NCBI GenBank assembly: GCA_003216455.1
Contig: QCIV01000005.1
Location: forward strand, 1-63,456
DNA from: Prochlorococcus sp. AG-402-N17
Lineage (GTDB): Bacteria > Cyanobacteriota > Cyanobacteriia > PCC-6307 > Cyanobiaceae
Reading direction: 5' to 3'
Length of the DNA: 63,456 bases
Under the pieces are notes generated by a model. It saw only the letters and a program-made list of their open reading frames with translations, was not told where the DNA came from and ran no database searches. Shown one piece after another: positions 30,356 to 36,693 of the stretch. The position numbers and the translations under genes are program-made. How positions within the stretch are numbered: position 1 is the first letter of the stretch; each line of letters opens with the position of its first letter.

Positions 30356-31314
30356 TTGAGGTTAAAAAAAATAATTTTTTCATGAATGAAGAAGTCAATA
30401 TCTTTCTTAAAAACATAATTAAAAACAAATCATTGGCTAATGGTTATATATTTTATGGTTCTGAAGGATTAGGAAAAAAGCAAACTGCTCTTCAATTTAT
30501 AAAAGAGATTTTCAAACAGTCTTCACCAAGCGAAAATGTTGAAGAGAGAATTACAAACAATAACCATCCTGATTTTTTAATTATTGAACCTGATTCTCTT
30601 TTGGCAACAAAAAGTTCAGGAAGTTTCGATCTTGAAAAAACAATAAAAAGTGGATCTGAGATTATTAAAATTGCTCAAATACGTAATATCAAAACTTTTC
30701 TTAGTCAAAAATCAATAAACTCAGAAAAAAAAATTGTTTTGATTATTGATGCACACCTCTTAAACGAAGCAGCCTCAAATTGCCTTTTAAAAACCTTAGA
30801 AGAACCTAGTAACGGCATTTTTATTTTACTAACATCTAAATTAAATCTTCTCTTAGATACGATCATCTCAAGATGTCAAATCGTCAGATTTCGATCTTTT
30901 TCTAGTAAACAAATAAAGTCAATTTCAAAAGAATATTTAGATACTTCTAAATTAACGATAAATACAAAATTAAAATTTGAAGATTTAATAAACTGTGCAA
31001 ATGGATCTCCAAATCAATTATTTAGAAATATTGAAATTTGGAATGCTTTTTCAGATGAAATTATAAGTAAATTGGATTCTCCAATTAAAAATAGTCTGGA
31101 AATATTAGAAATATCTAAATCAATATCTGAAAAACTAGAAATTTCTCAACAGATTTGTTTAGTAAATTTAATTCAAACAATTTGGTGGAGAAAAACAAAA
31201 AATATCGGTTTAGTTAAAAAACTTGAAAATTTAAAATACCTCTTAAGGAGAAACATTCAACCAAGATTGGCATGGGAAATAGCTTTTTTAAAAATTTTAA
31301 TTGAAGATATATGA
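30352..31314 (+). CDS. holB: DNA polymerase III delta' subunit (HolB)
   Basis: Clamp-loader subunit. 320 aa; AAA+ fold with the P-loop-like [35 protein letters not shown] (sensor/SRC region) and the downstream [12 protein letters not shown]. Overlaps tmk by 4 bp (ATGA). Convergent with rpaA (2-bp gap). Confidence 0.88.
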   Translation: MIEVKKNNFFMNEEVNIFLKNIIKNKSLANGYIFYGSEGLGKKQTALQFIKEIFKQSSPSENVEERITNNNHPDFLIIEPDSLLATKSSGSFDLEKTIKSGSEIIKIAQIRNIKTFLSQKSINSEKKIVLIIDAHLLNEAASNCLLKTLEEPSNGIFILLTSKLNLLLDTIISRCQIVRFRSFSSKQIKSISKEYLDTSKLTINTKLKFEDLINCANGSPNQLFRNIEIWNAFSDEIISKLDSPIKNSLEILEISKSISEKLEISQQICLVNLIQTIWWRKTKNIGLVKKLENLKYLLRRNIQPRLAWEIAFLKILIEDI

Positions 31315-31316
31315 AA

Positions 31317-32099
31317 TTAATCTACTACAGAATTTATCAACTCAGGATTTCTTGCTTGAATGAACTCTTGCTTAGCAGTTTCAACTTGAGAACCAATAGG
31401 TAACTCTAGACAATATCCAGCACCGTATACAGTTTTTATATAAATAGGTTTGCGTGGATCGGGTTCAAGTTTAGTGCGTAAGTGTCTAATATGAACTCTT
31501 ATTGTCTCAATATCATCATCAGGTTCATATCCCCATACTTCTTTAAGAATTAATGCGGGCGATACAGTTTGACCATGTCTCTGCAAAAGACAATGAAGAA
31601 GTTCAAATTCAAGATGCGTTAACCTAACAGGAGATTCAAACCATATAGCTTCAAATCTTTCCGGAACAAGAGTTAAAGGGCCATAATTTAATATTTCTTG
31701 CTGGTTACTAGAATTTAATTGTGCTCTGTTGGTTCTTCTTAATAAAGCCTTTATGCGTACATATAATTCTTCTAAATCGAATGGTTTAGTAATGTAATCA
31801 TCTGCTCCAGAATTAAACCCAGTAACTTTATCTTTAAGGCCGCCTAAGGCAGTTATCATCAATATCGGAATATTTGATGTTCTTTCATCTCTTCTTAGTC
31901 GCTGGCATAAAGTTAAACCATCAACACTTGGTAGCATTAAATCCAAAAGTATTAAATCTGGTGAATATTGAAGAGCTAATGCTTGTCCTTTGATTCCATC
32001 TTCAGCTTTTTGGACATCAAAACCAGAATGTTCTAAATGTCTAGCCACCAAATCACGCATATCACGATCATCTTCAATTAAAAGGATTGAAATTTTCAT
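31317..32099 (-). CDS. rpaA: OmpR-type response regulator RpaA
   Basis: 260 aa. Receiver with Asp53 in [20 protein letters not shown] and [20 protein letters not shown]; winged-helix output with [20 protein letters not shown] and [20 protein letters not shown], a near-exact RpaA signature. RpaA is the clock output regulator phosphorylated by SasA; Prochlorococcus lacks KaiA and uses an hourglass-type clock, so RpaA would drive diel gene expression. Followed upstream by a long AT-rich leader region. Confidence 0.92.
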   Translation of the reverse strand: MKISILLIEDDRDMRDLVARHLEHSGFDVQKAEDGIKGQALALQYSPDLILLDLMLPSVDGLTLCQRLRRDERTSNIPILMITALGGLKDKVTGFNSGADDYITKPFDLEELYVRIKALLRRTNRAQLNSSNQQEILNYGPLTLVPERFEAIWFESPVRLTHLEFELLHCLLQRHGQTVSPALILKEVWGYEPDDDIETIRVHIRHLRTKLEPDPRKPIYIKTVYGAGYCLELPIGSQVETAKQEFIQARNPELINSVVD

Positions 32100-32503
32100 A
32101 TTAATAAACTATTAAATTAAAATTAAGTTTTGATATTATGATTCTCTCAAGAATTTATTAAGATTGCTGAATTACTGTAAACAATTTTATCAATTAGATT
32201 TATCAAATAACTTAGTGACAGCAAAGAATTAGATAGAAATTGCAAATTTTTAAAAAATTGAAATTTTAGAATTTCTTTCGATTCTATTTACTTTTTCTTA
32301 ATAATCAAAGGACAATTAGAAACAAATAATGGTTCAAATTGAAAGAATATCTAATTCAGATTGTCATTAATAAGGGTTAGAAAAATTGAATTAAATGTAG
32401 ATTTTCAGTTTCCATAAAGAAATTGACTAAATTTAAAATTTTTAATTTCTCCAAAATGTTTAAACTGATGATTTTGTCTATATTAAAAAAAATTTAAGCA
32501 TCT
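32100..32503. other. 404-bp AT-rich intergenic stretch between rpaA and a small gene
   Basis: Divergent promoter region for rpaA (minus) and the 119-aa gene (plus). Very AT-rich; no convincing ORF, tRNA or terminator seen. It is long for this genome and may hold rpaA control sites or a small RNA, but no motif stands out. Confidence 0.5.
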
Positions 32504-32863
32504 ATGAAAAAGAAGTCTATTATCTATTCTGATTTATCAAAAAAACAATTAGAAACTCTTAAAGAACTTTATATTCAAAAAAAAGTTGAATCGATGAGTC
32601 ATCAAGAACTTAAAAAATATGTATTAGAAATCATTTCTCATCAGATAAACGATACTATTGGCAAAGAAGAGGAAATGGAAGCATGGAGAGAGATGTCAGA
32701 TTTTTTTGGAGAACAATTTGAAATAAATATCTTAGAAATACAAACAAAATACATTGACGATAAAAACGTAATTGAAACAGAAATAGATTCTCATAAGCAA
32801 AGAATAGAATTACTTGAACGGAATAATTTGGATCAAGAGAAAAAGGATATGTGGGATGACTAA
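32504..32863 (+). CDS. Hypothetical charged helical protein (119 aa)
   Basis: No family recognised. A Lys/Glu-rich, largely helical soluble protein with no membrane segment: starts MKKKSIIYSDLSKKQLETLK, and the C-terminal third (about 78-112) has coiled-coil-like spacing. It is the last intact plus-strand gene before the tRNA-Asn-associated island and may itself be accessory. Confidence 0.6.
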   Translation: MKKKSIIYSDLSKKQLETLKELYIQKKVESMSHQELKKYVLEIISHQINDTIGKEEEMEAWREMSDFFGEQFEINILEIQTKYIDDKNVIETEIDSHKQRIELLERNNLDQEKKDMWDD

Positions 32864-33072
32864 AATTTCCTGAATGGTGTAGTAATTCAAACGATATAAA
32901 CAAAAATATGTCTCAATTTAAAATGATAAAATTCAATCAAAGAGCTTTTTTTGCGGAGAATTTTGTAATGTTCTAATTACTGTTCTTAAAAAACAATTTT
33001 TTTATTTTAAACATACTACTGTTAATACAAAATTTAATTAATTTTAATGTTTCATATACTGTGCTTAATATT

Positions 33073-33159
33073 ATGTCAAATATACTTGATTATATCTTCG
33101 GCAAACCACTATTTGACAAAGACGCCCAAAGAAATAAAAAAGTTACCTTTATAGGGTGA
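33073..33159 (+). pseudogene. 28-codon stub resembling the N-terminus of an APC-type amino-acid permease
   Basis: The short frame starts MSNILDYIFGKPLFDKDAQR and stops after NKKVTFIG. The block resembles the start of some APC-superfamily permeases (ILD-x-x-FGKPL... followed by a short linker into the first helix), but stops before any helix, 29 bp from the island's outer att-like site. It could be a gene cut by island rearrangement or simply a random small ORF. Confidence 0.25.
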
Positions 33160-33268
33160 CTTTGGTTAACTTTTTAGAATTTATTAACTCCCTGGGTGAT
33201 TTAATAACAAGTCCGGTATGCCTGCCCTGGACAGGTTTGTAAATTCATTTTTTTTATTTAAGACAAAA

Positions 33269-33290
33269 TCCCGAACATAATCCCGAACAT
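33269..33290 (+). repeat. Two CCCGAACAT-type direct repeats
   Basis: Two units of TCCCGAACAT spaced by 12 bp inside outer module copy 1. The equivalent position of module copy 2 holds four units, so the unit number varies between copies. Candidate recombinase arm sites or other protein-binding iterons. Confidence 0.8.
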
Positions 33291-33364
33291 TTTTTTCAAA
33301 ATAGTGAACCCTAGAGAAGGATTTTGAAAGTATGTAAATCCTAAGAACACTGGCATACCAACAT

Positions 33365-33388
33365 AAAAAGAGACTTTAAAAAGTCCCT
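33365..33388 (-). terminator. Duplicated tRNA-Asn-type terminator (copy)
   Basis: On the minus strand, AGGGACTTT and AAAGTCTCT form a stem (one G-U pair) followed by a short U-run. It corresponds to the tRNA-Asn terminator at 36808-36833, carried along in the duplicated module; no tRNA precedes it here. Confidence 0.5.
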
Positions 33389-33494
33389 GGAAGTTATTGG
33401 AAGTATTATTAAACTCCCCAGGCGGAATTTAAGTTGATATTACGTGAAAGTTACTGATTGAATCTGATGCAGGAAATGGATGATTTTCATAAAT

Positions 33495-33516
33495 TTCCCG
33501 ACCATTTCTCGACCAT
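33495..33516 (+). repeat. Two tandem CCCGACCAT-type 11-mers
   Basis: TTCCCGACCAT followed directly by TTCTCGACCAT, period 11 bp, about 80 bp inside the inner att-like site at 33414. Same family as the cluster at 36435-36479 at the other inner edge, and same orientation. Confidence 0.75.
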
Positions 33517-33680
33517 GAAAATTTTAAACGCAAACTTCATGCATAAGAGTCACTGGTGAGAGTCCTGATTTAGGTTGCCGACCAACTAATCCGTAACTGC
33601 TCCGCAAAAATGATTATCTTTACCGCAATAATTTTGCAGAATTGATATTTATAGAACCTCAGAACTAAAACCTTTAAGTT

Positions 33681-33694
33681 AATTGACAGTCGAT
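33681..33694 (+). repeat. 14-mer AATTGACAGTCGAT, copy 1
   Basis: Identical 14-mer recurs at 33987-34000. Each copy sits 8-9 bp before a terminator-like hairpin. It differs by one base in twelve from the tRNA-Asn anticodon arm as read on the plus strand (ATTAACAGTCGATC at 36893). Confidence 0.7.
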
Positions 33695-33701
33695 CTACAT
33701 T

Positions 33702-33726
33702 AGAGGCTAACTACCCTCTTTATTTA
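33702..33726 (+). terminator. Weak Rho-independent terminator
   Basis: AGAGG and CCTCT form a 5-bp stem around an 8-nt loop, followed by TTTATTTAATTT. Shares the upstream 14-mer with the stronger terminator at 34008. Confidence 0.45.
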
Positions 33727-33809
33727 ATTTCCATTAATACATATCTCTTACTGTGATAAGTGATTGCGAACTACACAAACTTATTTTTAAATATAAAAAA
33801 TAGAAAAAA

Positions 33810-33905
33810 ATGATTGGAAGCTTACCAAAATTAATTGCACTTCTTATGGTCTTGCTACTTTTAGGAAGCACTTTTGTTGGAGGAATTATTTACTTTATAA
33901 GATGA
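33810..33905 (+). CDS. 31-aa single-span membrane microprotein
   Basis: ATG to TGA encodes MIGSLPKLIALLMVLLLLG then STFVGGIIYFIR: almost entirely one transmembrane helix with a C-terminal Arg. An A-rich leader precedes it and a good terminator follows about 100 bp downstream, giving it its own transcription unit. Size and layout recall small photosystem or cytochrome subunits, but no family match is claimed. Lies opposite in strand to the hli cluster. Confidence 0.5.
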   Translation: MIGSLPKLIALLMVLLLLGSTFVGGIIYFIR

Positions 33906-33986
33906 CTTATGAAACTATATACAAAATAATAATGATTATATTTCTGGGATATCTGATCCATACCAACATAAAATCTTTTAGAAGAT

Positions 33987-34000
33987 AATTGACAGTCGAT
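33987..34000 (+). repeat. 14-mer AATTGACAGTCGAT, copy 2
   Basis: Second identical copy, located just upstream of the terminator at 34008. See the copy at 33681 for the similarity to the tRNA-Asn anticodon arm. Confidence 0.7.
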
Positions 34001-34007
34001 ATAAATT

Positions 34008-34031
34008 AAGGGGCAAGTATCCCCTTTTTTT
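34008..34031 (+). terminator. Rho-independent terminator (probably bidirectional)
   Basis: AAGGGG and CCCCTT form a 6-bp stem with a 7-nt loop followed by a T7 run on the plus strand; on the minus strand the stem is followed by TTAATTT. It would end the 31-aa transcript from the left and possibly the hli operon from the right. Confidence 0.7.
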
Positions 34032-34119
34032 ATGAACATATTCATCACAGAGAGAAAACAAAAAAAAGTTCGCTTATATCTTTAAAGGCAAGCTCTCATG
34101 AAGATTAAATTTTAAATAT

Positions 34120-34299
34120 TTATGCTGGCAATTTACAAGCAAGCTCTATTATCCCTTCATCCAAAAGGCGACCAATTTTTAAAACTAGTGCCATATCTAA
34201 CCTTGAAAATTCTGATTGATGATCAGCAATCCAATCCAATTCGGATAAAGTTATTGATCCAGTTGCATTAACTAAAAGAAAAAGAATACCTAAATTCAT
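34120..34299 (-). CDS. 59-aa microprotein, last cistron of the hli operon
   Basis: MNLGILFLLVNATGSITLSE then a helical part with LDWIADHQSEFSRLDMALVL and KIGRLLDEGIIELACKLPA. The hydrophobic N-terminus may be a signal or anchor; the rest is amphipathic helical. No family recognised. Starts 4 bp after the 29-aa peptide gene and is followed by the terminator near 34.0 kb. Confidence 0.65.
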   Translation of the reverse strand: MNLGILFLLVNATGSITLSELDWIADHQSEFSRLDMALVLKIGRLLDEGIIELACKLPA

Positions 34300-34303
34300 T
34301 GTT

Positions 34304-34393
34304 TTAATTAGTTGCTTTTTTTCCTTTAGCTATCATTACCACTGGCACTAATAGATATGTAAAGAAGGAGATTAAATAAATGTCTACATTCAT
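34304..34393 (-). CDS. 29-aa membrane microprotein in the hli operon
   Basis: Encodes MNVDIYLISFFTYLLVPVVM then IAKGKKATN: one hydrophobic helix and a basic tail. Its ATG is one base after the stop of the upstream hli gene, and its stop is 4 bp before the next ATG, so translation coupling is likely. No known family. Confidence 0.55.
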   Translation of the reverse strand: MNVDIYLISFFTYLLVPVVMIAKGKKATN

Positions 34394-34394
34394 T

Positions 34395-34538
34395 TTAAAA
34401 AATACCTGGGATGATCCAGCCAAAAAGACCGTAGTTTACTACCAATGCTAATAAACCCATCATTGCCATTCTTCCATTGGTTCTCTCGGCATTTTGCCAA
34501 TAAGTTGGTTTTGAGTTTTCCATTTTTGGATTGTTCAT
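34395..34538 (-). CDS. hli: High-light-inducible protein (HLI), 47 aa
   Basis: Single-helix chlorophyll-binding stress protein of thylakoids. The motif AERTNGRMAMMG matches the ExxNGRxAMxG Lhc signature, followed by LLALVVNYGLFGWIIPGIF. The Arg-Glu pair for helix pairing and pigment ligation is intact. The helix end (NYGLFGW) differs from the usual GAYLTTGQ type. A longer antisense-frame reading of the same bases is not coding. 20 bp after the 28-aa peptide gene. Confidence 0.9.
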   Translation of the reverse strand: MNNPKMENSKPTYWQNAERTNGRMAMMGLLALVVNYGLFGWIIPGIF

Positions 34539-34558
34539 TAATAAGAGAGATTAAATTT

Positions 34559-34645
34559 TTATACTGCGTAAGCAATACTTGGTGATATCGCAGTAGTTAT
34601 TATTGCAATGCCAAATAGTGATATGGCAATTAGATATGTTTTCAT
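34559..34645 (-). CDS. 28-aa signal-peptide-like microprotein in the hli operon
   Basis: MKTYLIAISLFGIAIITTAI then SPSIAYAV: a basic start, hydrophobic helix and an AYA|V-type end resembling a signal peptidase site, or simply a membrane peptide. Overlaps the upstream 37-aa gene by 4 bp (ATGA). No family recognised. Confidence 0.5.
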   Translation of the reverse strand: MKTYLIAISLFGIAIITTAISPSIAYAV

Positions 34646-34755
34646 AAAAATCCTACTTTTCCTGCTGTAATACCCACTGTTAGAAAGAAACCAAACTCTA
34701 AAAGGTCTTTAGCACTTGAAGGGACTGAGTTAAATAAAGATGAGATGAAAATCAT
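34642..34755 (-). CDS. 37-aa microprotein in the hli operon
   Basis: MIFISSLFNSVPSSAKDLLE then FGFFLTVGITAGKVGFL. Hydrophobic with a Gly-rich C-terminal helix. An AGAGG ribosome-binding-like sequence lies about 12 nt upstream. It overlaps the 28-aa gene by ATGA, suggesting the two peptides are made in fixed ratio. Function unknown. Confidence 0.5.
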   Translation of the reverse strand: MIFISSLFNSVPSSAKDLLEFGFFLTVGITAGKVGFL

Positions 34756-34770
34756 TTTGGTATATATCCT

Positions 34771-34941
34771 CTAAGCCCCTTGGGGTACGAAGTTATACAT
34801 CGGCGAAATTAATCCACCGCCATCATCATCGTCATCATCATCATTCCATGGCAAATCACTCAACATTAATGCACTAACCATAAAAACTGTTATGACTGGC
34901 ATAAAAGGAAAAAGTATATTGTTAATTTCTGCCTCAAGCAT
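34771..34941 (-). CDS. 56-aa microprotein with transmembrane helix and poly-Asp stretch
   Basis: MLEAEINNILFPFMPVITVF and MVSALMLSDLPWN form an N-terminal membrane helix; seven consecutive Asp and three Gly follow (about residues 34-43), then LISPMYNFVPQGA. The acidic run could bind cations or basic partners on one membrane face. The run of GAT codons makes a short trinucleotide repeat in the DNA. Its ATG shares one base with the stop of the upstream hli gene (TAATG). Confidence 0.65.
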   Translation of the reverse strand: MLEAEINNILFPFMPVITVFMVSALMLSDLPWNDDDDDDDGGGLISPMYNFVPQGA

Positions 34942-35081
34942 TACACCATGCCAGGAATAATTTGACCTGTTGTTAGATAAGCGCCAACAAGAGCAATAAA
35001 GCCCATCATTGCAAATCTGCCATTAAGCTTCTCAGCTATAATCTTTTCCTTCTCAATTGTTTTTGTTTTTGTTTTTGTCAT
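34941..35081 (-). CDS. hli: High-light-inducible protein (HLI), 46 aa
   Basis: MTKTKTKTIEKEKIIAEKLN is a basic/charged lead-in; AEKLNGRFAMMGFIALVGAY carries the ExxNGRxAMxG signature and LTTGQIIPGMV ends it. Canonical chlorophyll-binding HLIP, expected in thylakoids with photosystem assembly intermediates. The start at MTKTK is chosen because it overlaps the upstream hli stop by one base; longer upstream frames run through that hli gene. Confidence 0.93.
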   Translation of the reverse strand: MTKTKTKTIEKEKIIAEKLNGRFAMMGFIALVGAYLTTGQIIPGMV

Positions 35082-35188
35082 TAGAACCAACCAGGAATAA
35101 TCTGACCAGTTGTTACGTATGCGCCAACAGCTGCAACGAATCCGAGCATTGCTGCCCAACCATTAAATCTTTCTGCTTCAGGGGTCAT
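35081..35188 (-). CDS. hli: Short high-light-inducible protein (HLI), 35 aa, Arg-to-Trp in motif
   Basis: MTPEAERFNGWAAMLGFVAA then VGAYVTTGQIIPGWF. The Lhc motif reads ExxNGWAAMxG: the usual Arg that pairs with Glu is Trp. This variant form is common among short Prochlorococcus and cyanophage HLIPs. First cistron of the eight-gene minus-strand operon, about 20 nt downstream of the predicted transcription start. Confidence 0.92.
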   Translation of the reverse strand: MTPEAERFNGWAAMLGFVAAVGAYVTTGQIIPGWF

Positions 35189-35205
35189 TTTTATAAAGAG
35201 TAATT

Positions 35206-35223
35206 AATGTAAACTATTGTAAC
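35206..35223 (-). promoter_or_regulatory. Perfect HLR1 element (RpaB-binding site)
   Basis: Minus-strand GTTACAATAGTTTACATT fits the HLR1 consensus (G/T)TTACA(T/A)(T/A)NN(G/T)TTACA(T/A)(T/A) at every position. It overlaps the -10 box of the hli promoter, the arrangement expected for RpaB repression relieved in high light. RpaB is encoded at 24.6-25.3 kb. Confidence 0.8.
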
Positions 35224-35244
35224 ACTAATATTAATCAATGTAAA
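35216..35244 (-). promoter_or_regulatory. Sigma-70-type promoter of the hli operon
   Basis: On the minus strand, -35 TTTACA, 17-bp spacer, -10 TACAAT. Transcription would begin near 35209, giving a 5' leader of about 20 nt before the first hli ATG. Confidence 0.7.
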
Positions 35245-35693
35245 GAAAATGGTCTAAATATCAATAAACCTAAGATTATGTTTACATATCTGTAGCATAA
35301 ATGCATATCAAGTAAATCGCTGTTGATATTGTTATCAAGCTACTTCAGGCGGAAATACTCTCAAATCCTTCTTCCAATACTGGCATCCTTTAATCAAGTT
35401 AGCACCTTGAGGAATTAACTTCTAATGAAGAGGACAAGCCAATAAGGTGAGGCAATGTGCGTCTGTGGTGTATCGAAAATGACTGCGAGTAATACAGATC
35501 TTTGTTCTTTTTCTTACTTAACTCATAATCAGAGAGATATCTCCACCCCTCTTCTTGGCTCATTTATTTTGGTACAATTATACTATTAGTAGTTCAAAAG
35601 GAGTTGCTTTGGGGCATCAGCAAGAATTTTCGTAAAAGCTAAACTATCACTTTAGAATAAATCAATTAGAAGAAAAATTATCCTCGATATTTA
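35245..35693. other. 449-bp intergenic stretch within the island
   Basis: No convincing gene. It contains a 44-codon plus-strand frame (35455-35589) of doubtful coding value and, on the minus strand near 35345-35420, a frame reading KLIPQGANLIKGCQYWKKDL without a good start, possibly a decayed gene. A weak promoter-like TTGGCT/TATACT pair lies near 35550-35580. Confidence 0.4.
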
Positions 35694-36011
35694 ATGTTGC
35701 GACTTCTTCCACTACCTATTTTTATTTGCATTTATCTATTCTCTTGGTGGAGATGTAAAAAAAATATTATCGCTAGTGATAAGCAACTAAAACCATGCAT
35801 TGATTGGGCATATTTAAAAAATTTACCTCTCCCACCAAAACCTTCATTTATCGAGTTTTATATTGTTTATGTTTCTTCTTTTTTTAAATTTCCCTTTGGG
35901 ATAATTATTCAACAACTACCTTTCGCAAAAAAAGTAAGATACTACGAAAGAGAAATGAAATTAATATTTGATAAATGGAATTTGGAAAAAATTAAAAAGA
36001 TAATTAACTAA
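35694..36011 (+). CDS. Hypothetical membrane-anchored protein (105 aa)
   Basis: MLRLLPLPIFICIYLFSWWR is an N-terminal membrane anchor. The rest is basic and aromatic-rich, with a second hydrophobic stretch (FYIVYVSSFFKFPFGIIIQQ). No family recognised. Lies within the island on the strand opposite to the hli operon, so probably part of the accessory cargo. Confidence 0.5.
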   Translation: MLRLLPLPIFICIYLFSWWRCKKNIIASDKQLKPCIDWAYLKNLPLPPKPSFIEFYIVYVSSFFKFPFGIIIQQLPFAKKVRYYEREMKLIFDKWNLEKIKKIIN

Positions 36012-36048
36012 TTTATTAAAGTTATGAAACTATTGGAGAGCATTAGGT

Positions 36049-36102
36049 ATGAGTAGATCAACAGTTGCAAATATATTTAAAAAAGAGAAAGTAGCATTAT
36101 GA
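36049..36102 (+). CDS. 17-codon HTH-like fragment
   Basis: Reads MSRSTVANIFKKEKVAL; in the same frame just upstream are NYWRALG, so the full block resembles a helix-turn-helix (LGMSRSTVANIF) cut off by a stop. It may be a remnant of a larger island gene or a leader peptide, since it overlaps the next ATG by ATGA. Confidence 0.2.
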   Translation: MSRSTVANIFKKEKVAL

Positions 36103-36278
36103 CTCAATGGAATGACAAATCTTGGCAAAAAGAGTTCTTGAATATGAAATCTCATTCGCCTTCAGATGCAAAACTCTTAATGGGTGGTACCAAAGGATTA
36201 AAAGATTCTTGGCGTTTAGGTGTTCTGCACGTTGAATACGAAAGATTGAAGAAAGCACAAGAGCAGCAACAACAATGA
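36099..36278 (+). CDS. Hypothetical 59-aa protein in the island
   Basis: Soluble, charged: MTQWNDKSWQKEFLNMKSHS, then SDAKLLMGGTKGLKDSWRLG and a helical VEYERLKKAQE ending in poly-Gln. An AGAGAAAG purine stretch precedes the ATG. Overlaps the following 51-aa gene by 4 bp. No family recognised. Confidence 0.55.
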   Translation: MTQWNDKSWQKEFLNMKSHSPSDAKLLMGGTKGLKDSWRLGVLHVEYERLKKAQEQQQQ

Positions 36279-36430
36279 AAGAAGAAATAGATTGGAAAAA
36301 AGAACTCCTTGCAAGTAAGAAGTTCAATAATAAATTTTCAAAGAATATATTAGAAAATGGTACAAAGAATTATATGCAAGAAATCTATATGGGATACATA
36401 TATTCAAGATGGAAGAAAATTAGAGGTTAA
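36275..36430 (+). CDS. Hypothetical 51-aa protein in the island
   Basis: MKEEIDWKKELLASKKFNNK then FSKNILENGTKNYMQEIYMG and YIYSRWKKIRG. Very basic and soluble. Overlap with the 59-aa gene (ATGA) implies coupled translation. The 11-bp CCCGACCAT repeats begin five bases after its stop. Confidence 0.5.
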   Translation: MKEEIDWKKELLASKKFNNKFSKNILENGTKNYMQEIYMGYIYSRWKKIRG

Positions 36431-36434
36431 GATC

Positions 36435-36479
36435 TTCCCGACCATCAAAAAGTCATTTCCCGACCATTTCCCGACCCAT
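36435..36479 (+). repeat. Three CCCGACCAT-type 11-mers
   Basis: TTCCCGACCAT at 36435, again at 36457, followed directly by TTCCCGACCCAT at 36468. Same family and orientation as the pair at 33495, placing one cluster at each inner edge of the cargo. Confidence 0.75.
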
Positions 36480-36693
36480 AAAAAGGAGAATATGGTATGA
36501 CCTAAGATCTTATGATTTATCCTTTTTCTACAAAAGTAGGGTCAGCACTAAAAAAGACATCATGTGAAATCACATTATGTCTATCATAGATCCAATTAAG
36601 GGGATAATAAACTCCCCGGGCGATTTAATAACAAGTCCCAAATGCACTGCCCTGGATTTGTTTGGAAAATAATTCTTTGTATTTAAGACGAAA

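Larger units (their letters stand above)
33181..33427. repeat. Outer module copy 1: att-like site, 11-mers, terminator copy, att-like site
   Basis: Diverged direct repeat of the module at 36605-36870. Shared blocks in order: CTCC(C/T)(C/T)GGG(C/T)G then ATTTAATAACAAGTCC, TGCCCTGGA, ATTTAAGAC(A/G)AAATCCCGAA, ATTTTTTTCAAAAT, AGAGACTTT, GGAAGT, then ATTAAACTCCCC(A/G)GGCGG. Bounded by tRNA-Asn 3'-end copies at 33188 and 33414 (226 bp apart). Confidence 0.85.
33540..33726 (+). other. Possible structured RNA region ending in a terminator
   Basis: No ORF. A hairpin with bulges can form at 33567-33591 (GGTTG pairing CAACT around CCGAC, flanked by GAT/ATC), and the stretch ends in a terminator-like stem at 33702. 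Together these suggest a plus-strand small RNA of about 150-190 nt, but no promoter is clear. Confidence 0.25.

Noticed and set aside
33681..33694. TTGACA in the 14-mer as a -35 promoter box
   Set aside because: No -10 box at 16-18 bp in either copy; both are followed by terminator stems instead.
34390..34575. 61-codon minus-strand frame over an hli gene
   Set aside because: Runs out of frame across a clear HLI-coding sequence; no family features.
35455..35589. 44-codon plus-strand frame MCVCGVSKMTAS...
   Set aside because: No ribosome-binding site, unusual composition, and no recognisable family; coding not supported.
36097..36327. 76-codon minus-strand frame
   Set aside because: Opposes two overlapping plus-strand frames with better starts and composition.
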